A stretch of DNA of 64,000 bases. Origin: Tetrastigma voinierianum. Lineage: Eukaryota > Streptophyta > Magnoliopsida > Vitales > Vitaceae. Under the pieces are notes generated by a model. The model was not told the DNA's origin. It did not search any database and saw only the letters and a list, made by a program, of their open reading frames with translations. A program made the translations under genes and the position numbers. Of this stretch, positions 20,350-30,586 are shown one piece after another; the stretch's first letter is position 1; the number at the start of each line of letters is the position of its first letter. The stretch lies in contig JAEQBH010000990.1 of assembly GCA_016808115.1 (NCBI GenBank), forward strand, positions 62,001 to 126,000, read 5' to 3'.

Positions 20350-22834
20350 GAGGAAAGCCTAGATATTTTTAAGTCGGGACTCATTTGCAAAACCACATGT
20401 GGTCGGGAGGCAAAGCCCAGTGACAGATGGGAGAGCCGGCCTCAGAAGGAATTTCAGATCGCCCGGGGAGAGAGACGGTCGGGGGCCTCGAGGCATCCAG
20501 GAATTACGCCTCATCCTGAGAGGGCGAGTTCTTCCCGCCTCCTCCTCATCCGGAACTTGAAAATTGAGGTTCAAGTCCGGAAAGCCTTAGCACCCCTACA
20601 TTGAAAAGTAAGCCAACCGGAGGCCCACAGGGTGCAGGCCTTGTCTCTCACCTCCGCTATCACCCCATCTTTCTGATTAGCCAAGGCCTCCTGCCTCTGG
20701 AAATCTCCGCGAAGCGCTCTGCATTCCTCAGTTAGGCGCTCCACGGAGCGCTCGGCCTCAGAGGCCTCTTGGCGGACCCAGAGCTGGTATGGTGGTTTTT
20801 TGACGTCTGGCTCATCCTTGTGCTGTAGCTCCTCCTGCTCATTGTAACTCATCTGGGTGGCGATAGCTCCTCTCCTTATCGCTGCGGCTCACCATCGGCT
20901 TCCCTTGGCGGGTCACTGGCCCTTTTCTCTTTCTCTTCCTTTCGCGCCGCCGTGGTGGTGGTGTCGCAGATTAGACTTGTGCTTGACATCTGAGCCAGGC
21001 TCTGCACCAGAGACTCATATGTCGGCCACGCCAGGCCGGGAGGTGACAGCTATGGCTTTTCTTGCCTTAAGCGGGCACCGATAGGCCCGACCCTCCTCAC
21101 CCGGGCTTTTCATATAGGTAGCCATCTGCCCAAAAAAGAAAAGGACTAGTTGTGGTGTTTAAAAGCAATGAAGACAAAAATAGAAGCATAAGAACATACA
21201 GTGACATTTCCCTGCAAAGATAAGGCTAAAGCCTCCTCGACGGATACGGCATCCACCTTCTTGAGATCAGAGTCTCGAAGGATGAGCGATCTGACCACGG
21301 CGGCGGGCCGTGCCAATGTGAGTCCTCGCCCCCCTGGGTTAAAGCGGTCCCTTCCCATGTCCTCAGCCCAGTTGGAGGAGCTTCCGGCATGCTTGCAGAA
21401 GGACTTAGAATGATAATTGGCGGGGCGTTCGGAGGCGAATGGTCCTCCAGGGAGGAAGGCTAAATTTGCTATAACTCGGGATGGATGGAGCTTTGGGCCC
21501 GCCACCTTGGACACCTCGGTCGCGGAAGGGAAGCACCGGGCCTCCCGGCCCCCGAGCTTGGGCGAGACGATCCAGCTCCTTGACAAGCGACGGCGGGAGG
21601 CTCCCGGCCCCCGGAACCTTGCCCCTACTCACAAGGCTTCCCTCGAGGAGGAGACTGAGCTAAAGCAGCGCTCCTCATTTTCTTTGTGGCTTCAATACGA
21701 GGCTGAGGAAGTTCGCGATGGGCTTTCTGATGGCCCCTCGTGAGAGAGCTCGTAGTAGGGGAAGAGAAGACCTCAAAGTAGGAAGACGAGAAGGGCCCAC
21801 CGAGAGTGGGAGCGTCTGACCTGTCGGATCGGGGCTGCATTAGTGGGCGACACTTGCCCAGCTGACGCCTCACCTACTTATCCTCAGGAGTGAGGTCGGG
21901 ACGGACACCTAAAAGCATCGCAACCAAAGCAAAGTTAGGAACATAACACGACCTTTGAAAAGCTAACCCCCACTAACTTAGACGGAAACTCATGCAGGTT
22001 CTAGGGGGTAGCCCACACGGTTGGAATGCCAAGCGTATCCCCTTGATCGGCAGGGTTGTATTCCCAGTGGCGACCCCCAACAAAGAAATAACGCTCCTTC
22101 CAATGCTTGTGGGAAGACGGGAGGTCGGAAATAATAGGTCTGGCATTGCCCCGCTTAGAAATATACAAAAAACCTTCCAAGGCTGCTGCAGCTGAAAGGT
22201 CAAGCGACGGTATCTTTAGGAACCTCGAGGCCCTTATCTCTGAAAACAACCAGAAGGCCGACCAAAACACCCCATAAATTGGGAGAAAGATGAGCTGGGC
22301 ACACATTGAATGTAAGACGCTCTTAATGAAGGGATGCAAAGGGAAGAGGAGATCGTTCTCAAAGGCCGCCTTGAAACGAGACCATCTTGGGGCATTAGAC
22401 TGACGTGGGACGTGAGAAGATTAGGGATCCCTACGGACTCGGACATTGAAAGGAGACACATGCAGATTGAGAAAGGGTTTTCTCATAGAAGGCTCGACTG
22501 TGTGTTGGGAGCCTGACCTTTGCGTACTTCATGGCAGCCCTCAAATATTCAGAGCCGCTAGGATACCTAATCCTAGGCCCCAATCTTCCCACCACCCTTG
22601 CGGGGCGGAAGATGACCCACTAGGGTCACCGACGACCACAGCAGCGAGACCTATCGAACCGCCTTCGGGCCGAGCCACGACTCGGACTCCTCGTCGGCCT
22701 TCCCATCCTGCGGGCCGGCGAATGAGAAGACCCAGGAGGAAGCGCGCATGGTGCGAAGAAAGAGAGGGTAAGCAAAAATGAAAAGAGAGGCGGGCCCTAA
22801 CTTGACACGCCACACTAGCAACCCAAAAAATCAA
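20350..22834 (-). pseudogene. Antisense gene in the 3' region of Tat element 1, apparently spliced
   Basis: Minus-strand pieces in order: 22,339-22,001 (HPFIKSVLHSM then SSHKHWKERYFFVGG), resembling the plant-mobile-domain-like N terminus of the antisense ORF of Tat elements; a joint near 21,905 with acceptor TGCTTTTAG before VRPDLTPED; 21,586-21,146 (KHAGSSSNWAEDMGRDRF then VEEALALSLQGN); an acceptor TTCTTTTTTGGGCAG at about 21,120-21,135; and 20,852-20,571, a coiled-coil-like charged segment (EASEAERSVERLTEECRALR) ending in LWASGWLTFQ. Introns at about 21,905-21,990 and 21,135-21,195 are inferred from frame changes coinciding with splice-like signals. The function of this family is unknown. 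Several small breaks make it a pseudogene here. Confidence 0.7.
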
Positions 22835-23208
22835 GACGAGGAAAGGTAACGGGGGAGAAGAAGAAGAAAGGCGTCTGGATTTAGGAAGAAAGCAAGAGAA
22901 AGCGAACCACCAGGGAGGCGGAAAGAGCCAAGAACCACGGGAGAAAGCGATCTACGAATGGTGATCGGAGAATTTCGAAATGAGAAACTGGAATCGCGGA
23001 GGAAAAGTTTCAAGAACATAAGAATACGATACAAACAATCAGAGGAAAATTTCTAAAGACACTGGAAGCGACAACCGAAATGGGCACGAAAATCGAAAGG
23101 CCATCATTATCATAAGACGTTTGACGGCGACAAAGCCTAGATCAAACCATCCTGGAAGCTGCGAGTGGAAGTCGCACCGCGATCAGAAGCCTTTGGCGCA
23201 GGCTCGCT
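22835..23208. other. Purine-rich stretch before the polypurine tract
   Basis: A-rich and G-rich non-coding sequence of the element between the antisense gene's likely promoter side and the 3' LTR. No ORF is supported. Confidence 0.5.
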
Positions 23209-23228
23209 TGAATGGGGGTGGGGGCAAT
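23209..23228 (+). other. Polypurine tract of Tat element 1
   Basis: TGAATGGGGGTGGGGGCAAT lies directly before the TG of the 3' LTR and would prime plus-strand synthesis. Confidence 0.8.
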
Positions 23229-23833
23229 TGATGGGATCTAAAACAACCACTTGAGACCCCGAGAACTCTGGCTAAGGCGGGGCTTAAGAGGGGTTAGGGC
23301 CAGGCCTAGTAAAGAGCTCGACTATGATGATATCCCCACATACCTTGATTACACGGGCCAATTAGAGCAGATCTGATCAAAGCGGTGGCGTAGACATCCA
23401 CGAAACCCATATAAAAGGAAAGAGCTCAATCTCCATGATCCACTCTCCATGGATTAGGGAGGAAGGATCTTTCATGATCACGGCTCCCTAATTATCCCTT
23501 AATAGTCGGTTCGCGATAAGGAAAGAAAATCCCTCCCCCAATGGGAGAGATACGGTATCATCATCCAACAAGGAAAGTCATCAAGATTACCCATTATAAA
23601 TATCGAGTCATTCCACCAGAAATAGGTACACATCCAACTCATACCCTAAGCAGTTGATCTTTTTCTTCTGAAGGGAAAGAACTGACTTAAGCATCGGAGA
23701 GGCGGCCGACACACCCCCGTCGGGTCACCTTGTTTCTTGTTTCTTTTTGCAGATTGCTCATTGCACAGACTCGAAGACTGGCCCAACGCCTCCAACACGC
23801 TCCAGCCTAGTCTCGATAGGAAAAGCACCATCA
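23229..23833 (+). repeat. 3' LTR of Tat element 1
   Basis: It starts TGATGGGATCTAAAACAACC and ends AAAAGCACCATCA, immediately followed by the TCTTC duplication. A TATA box (TATAAAAGG) lies at 23,410. It is 605 bp, against 585 bp for the 5' LTR. Confidence 0.85.
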
Positions 23834-23838
23834 TCTTC
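23834..23838. repeat. Target-site duplication TCTTC, right
   Basis: This is identical to 12,043-12,047. The sequence after it (CACTCACATTTTTTCTC) continues the repeated motif found just left of the insertion, which proves both flanks belong to one older sequence. Confidence 0.85.
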
Positions 23839-24399
23839 CACTCACATTTTTTCTCTTTCACTTATATTAGAACCGTATACATTCTTATCTTCTCTACCTG
23901 GTCCTTCAATGGATCTTGGGCTTTCATCTTCTTTATGTAGATCCTTTTTGAGAATCTCAGCTACCTATTGCGTTAGTTGGACTAACAAGCTTTTTGGGAA
24001 AGCCTCACCCATAAACGGATTTGGTGTGTCTTTACTAGCTACCTTTTGAGATGGACTAGGTTCATTATTTTGGCCCAATGAAGCCCAGGGAACTGATAAA
24101 TCTCATTTGGATTGTCCTAATGGGTTTTGGGTTCTAGCATCTTATGTGCTCGGGGTGATTTTCCTGCAAAAGTGAAAATTTATTAACGTGTTCTAAATTA
24201 TTTGTGTGTTCCATTTTGAATTTTTTCTTTCTAAAGCGTATTTTTCAATTTTGTATCTATTGGAATTTTTCCATATTTTTCTTCATATAATTTTTCATGA
24301 TTAAATAATATTTTTACTGAGTCTTTATCGTATTTTTATAAATTTCCTAGTTCTTCTCTAAGTAAGGAGTACCAGTCTTGATTTGAAGTGGAGGGAAAA

Positions 24400-24900
24400 A
24401 GGGGAGGAAAATCATGTGTTAAATCTAGGGTTTATTAAGTTCTTGCTTGGTTCTATTGGCTTTTAAATAAGGTTGGCCATGATGATTTCCAAAAATTGTT
24501 TACTAATGGACCTAGCCAAAATAGTGCTTTCCTAAGTTTGTTTTACATTGATCTAAAGCAGGTTAGAGAAATTATATAAAACCTTTTGAAAAATGGTCTA
24601 GGATGGTTTGATATATAAGGAAGGACTTCTACCCATGTTTTAAAAATACCTGTTTTATGGCCTTGATAAATAACATAAAAACTAAAATTAACATTACCAT
24701 TATTCTTTTTATGAAAATATTTTGATAGACAATTCAAGCAAGTAATAAAATATTTTATATCTAAATTCTTATTAGTCTGGTTATTAAAAATCTGGTTGAA
24801 ACTAATCCAAAGGTTATCTATAATAATTTATGTTCTTCTAAAATGTCTAGTTCTAGTGTGAAGGTAATAAGTTAAAAGGATTATGTTACTTTTTTTAAGG
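24400..24900 (-). pseudogene. Viroplasmin/transactivator-like remnant of the pararetrovirus
   Basis: The open piece at 24,737-24,543 contains YVIYQGHKTGIFKTWVEVLP followed by a KRF-type turn. This resembles the RNase HI N-terminal-like fold (Cauli_VI family) of caulimovirid inclusion-body/transactivator proteins, which form the virus factory and allow reinitiation. Its place after the coat protein and before the promoter fits. Only about 65 residues are readable. Confidence 0.55.
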
Positions 24901-25499
24901 GTATAAGTTAAGAATTCTTTTCGAAGGATTAATACCTTTTCTTGAATTGCTTTATTGGGTAAAAAAATTTAGAATGATCCGAGTTATGCACTGACTAAGT
25001 AATAGTAACATACAATTAATTTATTGATAGTCTACTTGAGTGAATCTACCTTGGGACTATTGTATCTTTCCTTAGTTATCTTAACTATACTATATATCGT
25101 TTCAGTATCAGATATTTCTTCATTTATTTCCACTAATTCTTTATCTGTACATTCTAAAAGCATACTCCTAGTATTATATAGGTTTTTCTTTCATATGGGA
25201 CTTGAATTTGTACTTAAAGTGAAGTGGTTCTCCACATACATAACTATAATACTTAAGTTTATTTTTATATATCTCTTTGAATTACTGTTTTCTAACATGT
25301 TTGTTGGGGATCTAAATAAGGTTTTCTTCTAATGTATGGATCGTTTCAAAAATATCTTTTATTGTATTTTTATGGTTATATTTCCATGCTTTCTTTTCTA
25401 TTTTCTTCCATTCCATATGTTTGTAGTGTGAATATATTTTTACAGAATCTATACTGACTTTTCTTAAGTTGTCTTTGGGTTTGTGTTTCGCTACATTTT

Positions 25500-26300
25500 C
25501 TTTTTAATATTTTCATTATATGGTTTATCCTATGTCCCTATATAAAGAGTTGATTTTACGTCATCTCATCTTGTTGGACTCCTTTTAATTCTCTCCATGA
25601 GGTTTTAATTTATCTTCCTAAGGTTCTTGGAAGTTTTCTAAACAAATTTTCTCCTAATTCTTGGTTGAATCCATTTCTTGAAATAGCGCAAAAATGGTAG
25701 TATGATTGACAAAATTCTTTTATATATTTCTAGTCTTTTATTTGCATTTGTTACTACAGAAATGTAATAGTAGCTATTGTTGAATGGTAATATGTCTGGG
25801 GATTTGGGGATCTTTTCTTGTAATTAGACTACTAATTTGGTTTACAAAATTATAGGGATTAGCTCCTAATTTAAGCATACCATTGTAATTCTCCATGAAA
25901 TTTGTCTTGTAAGGTTCCCATAAGGCCCTAGTACTTTCTCCTAAAAAGGTTTCCAAATACTTGTACATGGTTTTAGGATCTGTTTCTTGGGGTATATTCT
26001 TTCAAATTTCTGCTACTACTGGATACTTCCATACATCTATTACACTATTCCATAATTGTGGATCATGAAGTACACTATATTTATGTTATCTGACTTGTCC
26101 TTGAAGCTTATAAGGTTTTCTATTGGTATGGTAAAATCTTTGGAGTGCATGTGCATGTGGTTGTTTCCATCATAGGATTTGTTTAACTAAGATGCGTTCT
26201 CATAATATACTTGTGGTATAGTAAAAATTTCCTCCTTTATCTTGCCTTACTCCATAGGTTGGAGTTCAAGTAAATGGTGTGGCAGGAGGATTGCAACCAC
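25500..26300 (-). pseudogene. Coat-protein-like remnant of the pararetrovirus
   Basis: The open piece at 25,968-25,774 includes YLETFLGESTRALWEPYKTN and a following GANPYNFVNQI. This resembles the conserved core of the caulimovirid capsid/gag domain. The remainder is broken by stops, and no clear CCHC zinc knuckle could be read. No protease or polymerase domain follows it, unlike in replication-competent relatives. Confidence 0.55.
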
Positions 26301-26549
26301 TTACTTCATCATCATCATTTCTAAATCGTTATACGATTCTATGGTTGAATTTGTGTACTTCGTCTTACATTAATTACATGAAAAGCTGATATTCCCTAGA
26401 TTATCATAGATCAATCTTTCGTATTCTTCTATTTCTCCTTTTCTTAAGGCTAATGTTTCTATTTTCAATAAATCTTCTTCTCTTGCTATTACTCCGTCTG
26501 TTTCATAGAGTATTCTTTTTATTGGGTAATCTTGCACCTTACAAATTCT

Positions 26550-27450
26550 GAGAGTACATTTTTGTTTACATTAATTCTTCTTGGTACTCTTCACTTTCTT
26601 ATATCATTCTTTATAATCCCATAAATCTTATACTAGTTTTCCTGGTATTTTTTTTTGTGGTATACTAAGAGGATTTTGGTATAGCCTTACATTCTCTTAG
26701 CAAAATCTTCCAAATTCCATTCTAATCATGCTAAATTTTCTGTACTTAATGCCTCTTGTTTAACCATTCATACTCCTTTAGTAGTTAATAGATTTACCAC
26801 ATCTTCTACTTTTATTTTTACTTTGTTATCTGCATAATTTGTGCATCTTCAGAAAATAAATCCTATATTAATTACTAGATTACTACCTTTTACTTGTTGT
26901 TCATATCCTTTTGGAAATTTTAATTCCCTATTTAATAATAATATCTTCTTTATTATACATAAGTCTTTAGGCTAAATGTGTAAAATCACACGGCATAATT
27001 ATACTATACCTATGTTATTATTCATATCTATTTTATTACTTACTATCATTGCTTTTCCATATCACGTCCAACTATCATCATATATATGTACTAATGTTTT
27101 TGTTCCTAAACCTTTCCTTCTTAGGCCTTTAAGGGCTATAGTTATTAATCCTAAATGACAAAAGCTATAGTCTTTCTTTAATTTGTCTACTATACCTTTA
27201 CCTAATAGTTCTAAGGTAATTGTATCATCTCCTAAGCATTGGATTTCTTCTTCTCTTATACATTTACATAAAATTTTATTTCTTCTTTCAAACATCTTCT
27301 TTTTTATATATTACCTTTGGTTCTAGTATTTTAAACCATTAGTTTTAAGTTTTCATATTACATTTTGGATCTATGATTTCGACTATTTACGTTCATATTT
27401 ATTAGCTTGCCTAAAAGTAAGCTATCATTAATACTACTTGTTTTCTCCTA
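26550..27450 (-). pseudogene. 30K-type movement-protein remnant of the pararetrovirus
   Basis: The open piece at 27,295-27,062 reads CREEEIQCLGDDTITLELLG, then SFCHLGLITIALKGLRRKGL and TLVHIYDDSW. A conserved H-x-G-L-I run followed by G-L-x-T is typical of caulimovirid movement proteins, which open plasmodesmata. The tyrosine-aspartate-aspartate here is part of this motif, not an RT box. Flanking frames are interrupted. Confidence 0.65.
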
Positions 27451-28128
27451 CTTACGATATTGTTCTGCGAAATTCTGAAAATGATCTTATATTATTCATT
27501 ACTTTTGTTTTGTTTTTACTTGTTCAAAAGTATAAGTCCTAGGTATAGCTATTGATTTCTTTGATTTTCCTATTTGTAAATTATTTATGCATTTTATAAT
27601 ATCTTCTATGTCTTGCGTGTTTGAACTACTATGTTTATCGTAGATTCTACTAAGTTTCTGACTTATATTGTTAGTAATAATATTATTATATTATTTTGTT
27701 TTACTAAAGTTAAATATGTTTTACTAACAGGGTTTTCTGAACTTAAACCTTCGGGTATATTATGAAAATTTTTAGCTTCTTCTAGTATCTGGAGATATGT
27801 TTGATCTTTTAATAGGTTATTCATATGCTAGTCTATTTAATTCTTTTAATATATTTGTATGTTCTTTATTTATTTTTGTAAGTTTTTCTAATTGATTAAT
27901 AATTTTATTATTAGATTCTTCTAAGTATTTGATCTTATGTATTAATATTATATTTTCTTTTACCAGGTCTAGTGAATGGATATAATCAAGGTTTTTTCCT
28001 ATTTGTTCTACTTTATTTTCTAAACGTTTTATTTTACTAAATTCTGGATTAAATTTCTTAAAATTTTCTGAAAAGTTGATTATTAGATCTACTAATGTGT
28101 TAATAGTCTTATATGAGTTTTCTAAATT

Positions 28129-28551
28129 TTATGAGTGTATATTATGTGTATAAAGCTCTTTTTTATAATTGCACTTGAGTTTAAATGAGTCTGAAAAACT
28201 AATTTGTTTTTCTAAGTTCTCTATTATGAGATCTAAATAATCTAAATTTCTAACTGAATGACTAATTTTAATAATTGTTATATCATCTAGATGTTCTTCT
28301 GGATATTCTATAACATGTAACGTCTCTATTAAATCAATTAATTTTTCTATAAAATATTTTCTGGTATAATATTCTGTGTTGACTTGTCTTTTTATAGGGA
28401 GAGGAACTATATCTAATGTTTCTAGATAATTATTATATTTAGCTATTAATAAATTTCTAAGGCTTTCTATAGTTATAATTTTATCACTATTTTCGTGAAA
28501 ATCTATATGACTAATTTTATCTGTAAAATCATCGAATCTTGTCATAAACAA
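28129..28551 (-). pseudogene. First ORF of the pararetrovirus, function unknown
   Basis: This 140-codon frame follows the primer site by about 350 nt on the minus strand. The product is acidic, helical and rich in Ile and Leu (LIDLIETLHVIEYPEEHLDD), without a recognised domain. It is the longest intact piece of the copy and ends in TAA; downstream AT-rich sequence (28,120-27,500) may continue the same protein in broken form. Position matches ORF1 of caulimovirids with a separate small first protein. Confidence 0.5.
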
Positions 28552-28901
28552 AAAATTTTAAATAAATAAGATAACTAAAACTGGTTTATATCTAATTGAG
28601 TTAATTTTAAATGTTTTATTTCTAGGTTATTTCTGAGTATGTTAAATACTAGTCTTTCTTTATCTAGTTTTTTTAGTAATTGTTATTGTTTCAAGAACAG
28701 CTAAATTTTTTATAATATAATTTTTTGTAATGTTAAAGATCTCGTTTCTAAAACCTCTGTGAAATATTATTTATTTTTTAATTTTTCCTATTGGATCTAT
28801 AGATTCTGATAGTATTAGAGGATCTAAACACTCGTCTAAGTCTTTTATAAATTCTTTAATTATAAGTTTATCTATATTTAATAATTTTAACTAAGATTTA
28901 A

Positions 28902-28914
28902 GGCTCTGATACAA
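28902..28914 (-). other. tRNA-Met primer binding site of the pararetrovirus
   Basis: The minus strand reads TTGTATCAGAGCC, close to TGGTATCAGAGC, the site complementary to the 3' end of initiator tRNA-Met. It lies 36 nt downstream of the end of the terminal repeat, so it is not directly adjacent as in LTR retrotransposons. Confidence 0.75.
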
Positions 28915-28949
28915 ATATTTTTAGATTTTTAGAGGGCTGAGAATGTTTA

Positions 28950-29339
28950 AGTTTTAAAGGGTGAGAAGGTGGGATTAAACAAATTTTATAAGTCCTACTC
29001 AAGGTTTTCCTTACTCTCATATGTCCTTTTTTTTTTTTAAACAATAATTTACAAAGTCTTTTGACTAATTAAACATCTTGTGAGTATACTCATGCATTCA
29101 CTTAATGCTAATAGCAGTCTAAGCAGTCAATTTGAACAAATGGACGTAATAGCAAAATATCGAATCTGGGCGACCATGATCATACATATAAGGAAAGTTC
29201 ATTAATCAAAAGAAAATTATATATAGTACATGGCGTTGTTATACCAGATGTTACTGCTACCAGTTATTTTGGTTTGCAGAGGTTACTGGTTTCCAGCCTA
29301 TATACCTAAGTTAAAAAATATAAAATATTTTTGAGGCCA
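28950..29339 (-). repeat. 5' terminal direct repeat (R-like) of the pararetrovirus
   Basis: Near-identical to 10,908-11,303. On the element's strand it begins TGGCCTC at 29,339. Sequence beyond 29,339 does not match the promoter region that precedes the other copy, so the insertion starts here. Confidence 0.7.
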
Positions 29340-29429
29340 AGAGCGTTCAAATCATACAACTTACCTTTCGCTTGCTCTTTATTTCTTTTACAAAAATGCA
29401 TGACTAAAATGTTTATTTAATTTTAAATT

Positions 29430-30171
29430 TGATAGGGTTAGAAAAATGGGCTCACAGGCCCACTTGCCAGAATCCCGAAAAGTGGAGTGCGTAATGCAAT
29501 ATCTGAGGCCCATGCGTACCCGGCCCAGCTTGACGGCCCGGTCACGCTGAGCCAAGATCGGTCGTGGATAAGTTGGAAGGAGCGAATATCGCAAATCCGG
29601 TTGAATTCCCAGCAAATGAGAAAGTAGAATAATCCCCATAACACAACATCCTGTGAGATCTGAATTTAAACAATCCCAAGACTAAAGTAAATCGAGGAAA
29701 GCAAGATAATTTGAGATAAGTAGTTTATCCTACGAATCGAACCAGATCTCACCAATAAGGAAGGAGGATAATTCTCAACAAACTACTTATTCAATATCTC
29801 TTACTAAAATCCGATAAAGGCAAGAAATATTTCATCCAATGGGAAAGAATCCTTACTACCCACCAATTGAGGAATAACATATACTATAAATACCAGGCCA
29901 CCCCATCGATGAAAGGTACGCCAATACTGATACCCCTACTGATACATAGAGATAGGCAAACACATTCGCCCTCTAAGCAGTCTATCTTTTCTCTCAGAAA
30001 GAAACTGACTTAGGCATCGGAGCGGCCGCGGGCGAAGCCCCCGTCGACCCCCCTTCTTTCTTGTTTTCCTACTTTGAGTAGTCAAAAAAACTCCGAGCAC
30101 ACTGAATCGGCCCTGACATCGATCCGAGAGACACCGGCACGCTCCGGCCGGTCAGATTGAAAAAGGCATCA
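29430..30171 (+). repeat. 5' LTR of Tat element 2
   Basis: The segment 29,590-30,020 matches 46,065-46,440. A TATA-like box (TATAAATA) lies at 29,885. The end AAAAAGGCATCA is followed by the primer site. The stretch after about 29,985 (AAACTGACTTAGGCATCGG, then CCCCGTCG) is shared with element 1 LTRs, showing common descent. The start TGATAGGG is a best guess. Confidence 0.75.
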
Positions 30172-30175
30172 TCGG

Positions 30176-30190
30176 TGGCGCCATGCGTAG
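30176..30190 (+). other. Primer binding site of Tat element 2
   Basis: TGGCGCCATGCG lies four bases after the LTR end and matches the tRNA-Asp-type TGGCGCC core used by Tat/Athila elements. Confidence 0.65.
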
Positions 30191-30586
30191 AGCGAAGCGG
30201 TTCCTTCACACAAACCGAAGCTTAATCCTTTCGATTCTTGATGGTATTAACCGCGGAACCGCGAGCGCGGGAGCAACGCCAATCTTCTAAGGATGCAAGA
30301 CCCGCCAGGCGACACGGACAACGAGGCCTCGACCGCGATAGAGACGTGGAGGCCCGGCTAAGCGAATTAGGCGGCTGCGCCTCGCCAATCAATGCCTGAT
30401 AGGAGGTGGAACAACTCACCCGGCCGTGAGATACAAACGCCGCCTTCGAATACCGACAAGCACGGAAGGTCCTGACGCTTTCTCCCTTATGAGGGGGCAA
30501 CCTGATCTCGGGAGCATTTCCCCGAGTCTTCCCGAGCGGAGAGGCGAGTCCGGCCAGAGCCGGGGGACGTGGACCCGCAGTGGCCT
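30191..30586 (+). pseudogene. Leader and gag start of Tat element 2
   Basis: GC-rich sequence between primer site and the nested insertion. It is broken in all frames and corresponds in position to the leader and first gag codons of element 1. It continues at 36,757. Confidence 0.5.

Larger units (their letters stand above)
12048..23833 (+). mobile_element. Tat-lineage Ty3/Gypsy element 1 (complete, 11.8 kb)
   Basis: The element has LTRs with TG starts, a primer site, gag-protease-RT-RNase H-second RNase H-integrase in Ty3/Gypsy order, a long 3' region with tandem repeats, an antisense gene, a polypurine tract and a 5-bp duplication. The additional RNase H-like segment before integrase, the long 3' region and the antisense ORF are marks of the Tat (Retand/Ogre) lineage. 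All coding parts carry stops and frameshifts, so it is not autonomous now. It sits inside the pararetrovirus and is therefore younger. Confidence 0.9.
10897..29339 (-). mobile_element. Endogenous caulimovirid (pararetrovirus), split by a Tat element
   Basis: Read on the minus strand, the locus runs: 5' terminal repeat (29,339-28,950), initiator-tRNA-Met-type primer site (28,914-28,902), a first ORF, movement-protein, coat-protein and viroplasmin-like remnants, an intergenic promoter-like region, and the 3' terminal repeat (11,303-10,908) followed by A11. Subtracting the Tat insertion at 12,048-23,833 leaves about 6.65 kb, shorter than the usual 7-9 kb of the family. I found no aspartic protease or reverse-transcriptase motif, in particular no Y-x-D-D codons. 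The AT-rich coding sequence is full of stops. This is a dead fossil copy. Assignment to the family is good; the genus is not determined. Confidence 0.75.

Noticed and set aside
24543..25968. Active or restorable virus locus
   Set aside because: Stops throughout, missing polymerase and a large internal insertion; only a fossil can be supported.
27062..27295. A Y-D-D triplet on the minus strand that could suggest a reverse transcriptase box
   Set aside because: The surrounding residues (H-L-G-L-I and a T-L-V-H-I run) fit a 30K movement protein, and no other RT blocks surround it.
10908..29339. Interpreting the 0.4-kb direct repeats as LTRs of an LTR retrotransposon
   Set aside because: The primer site is 36 nt away rather than adjacent, the 3' copy ends in an A-run, and the proteins resemble caulimovirid movement and coat proteins with no integrase.
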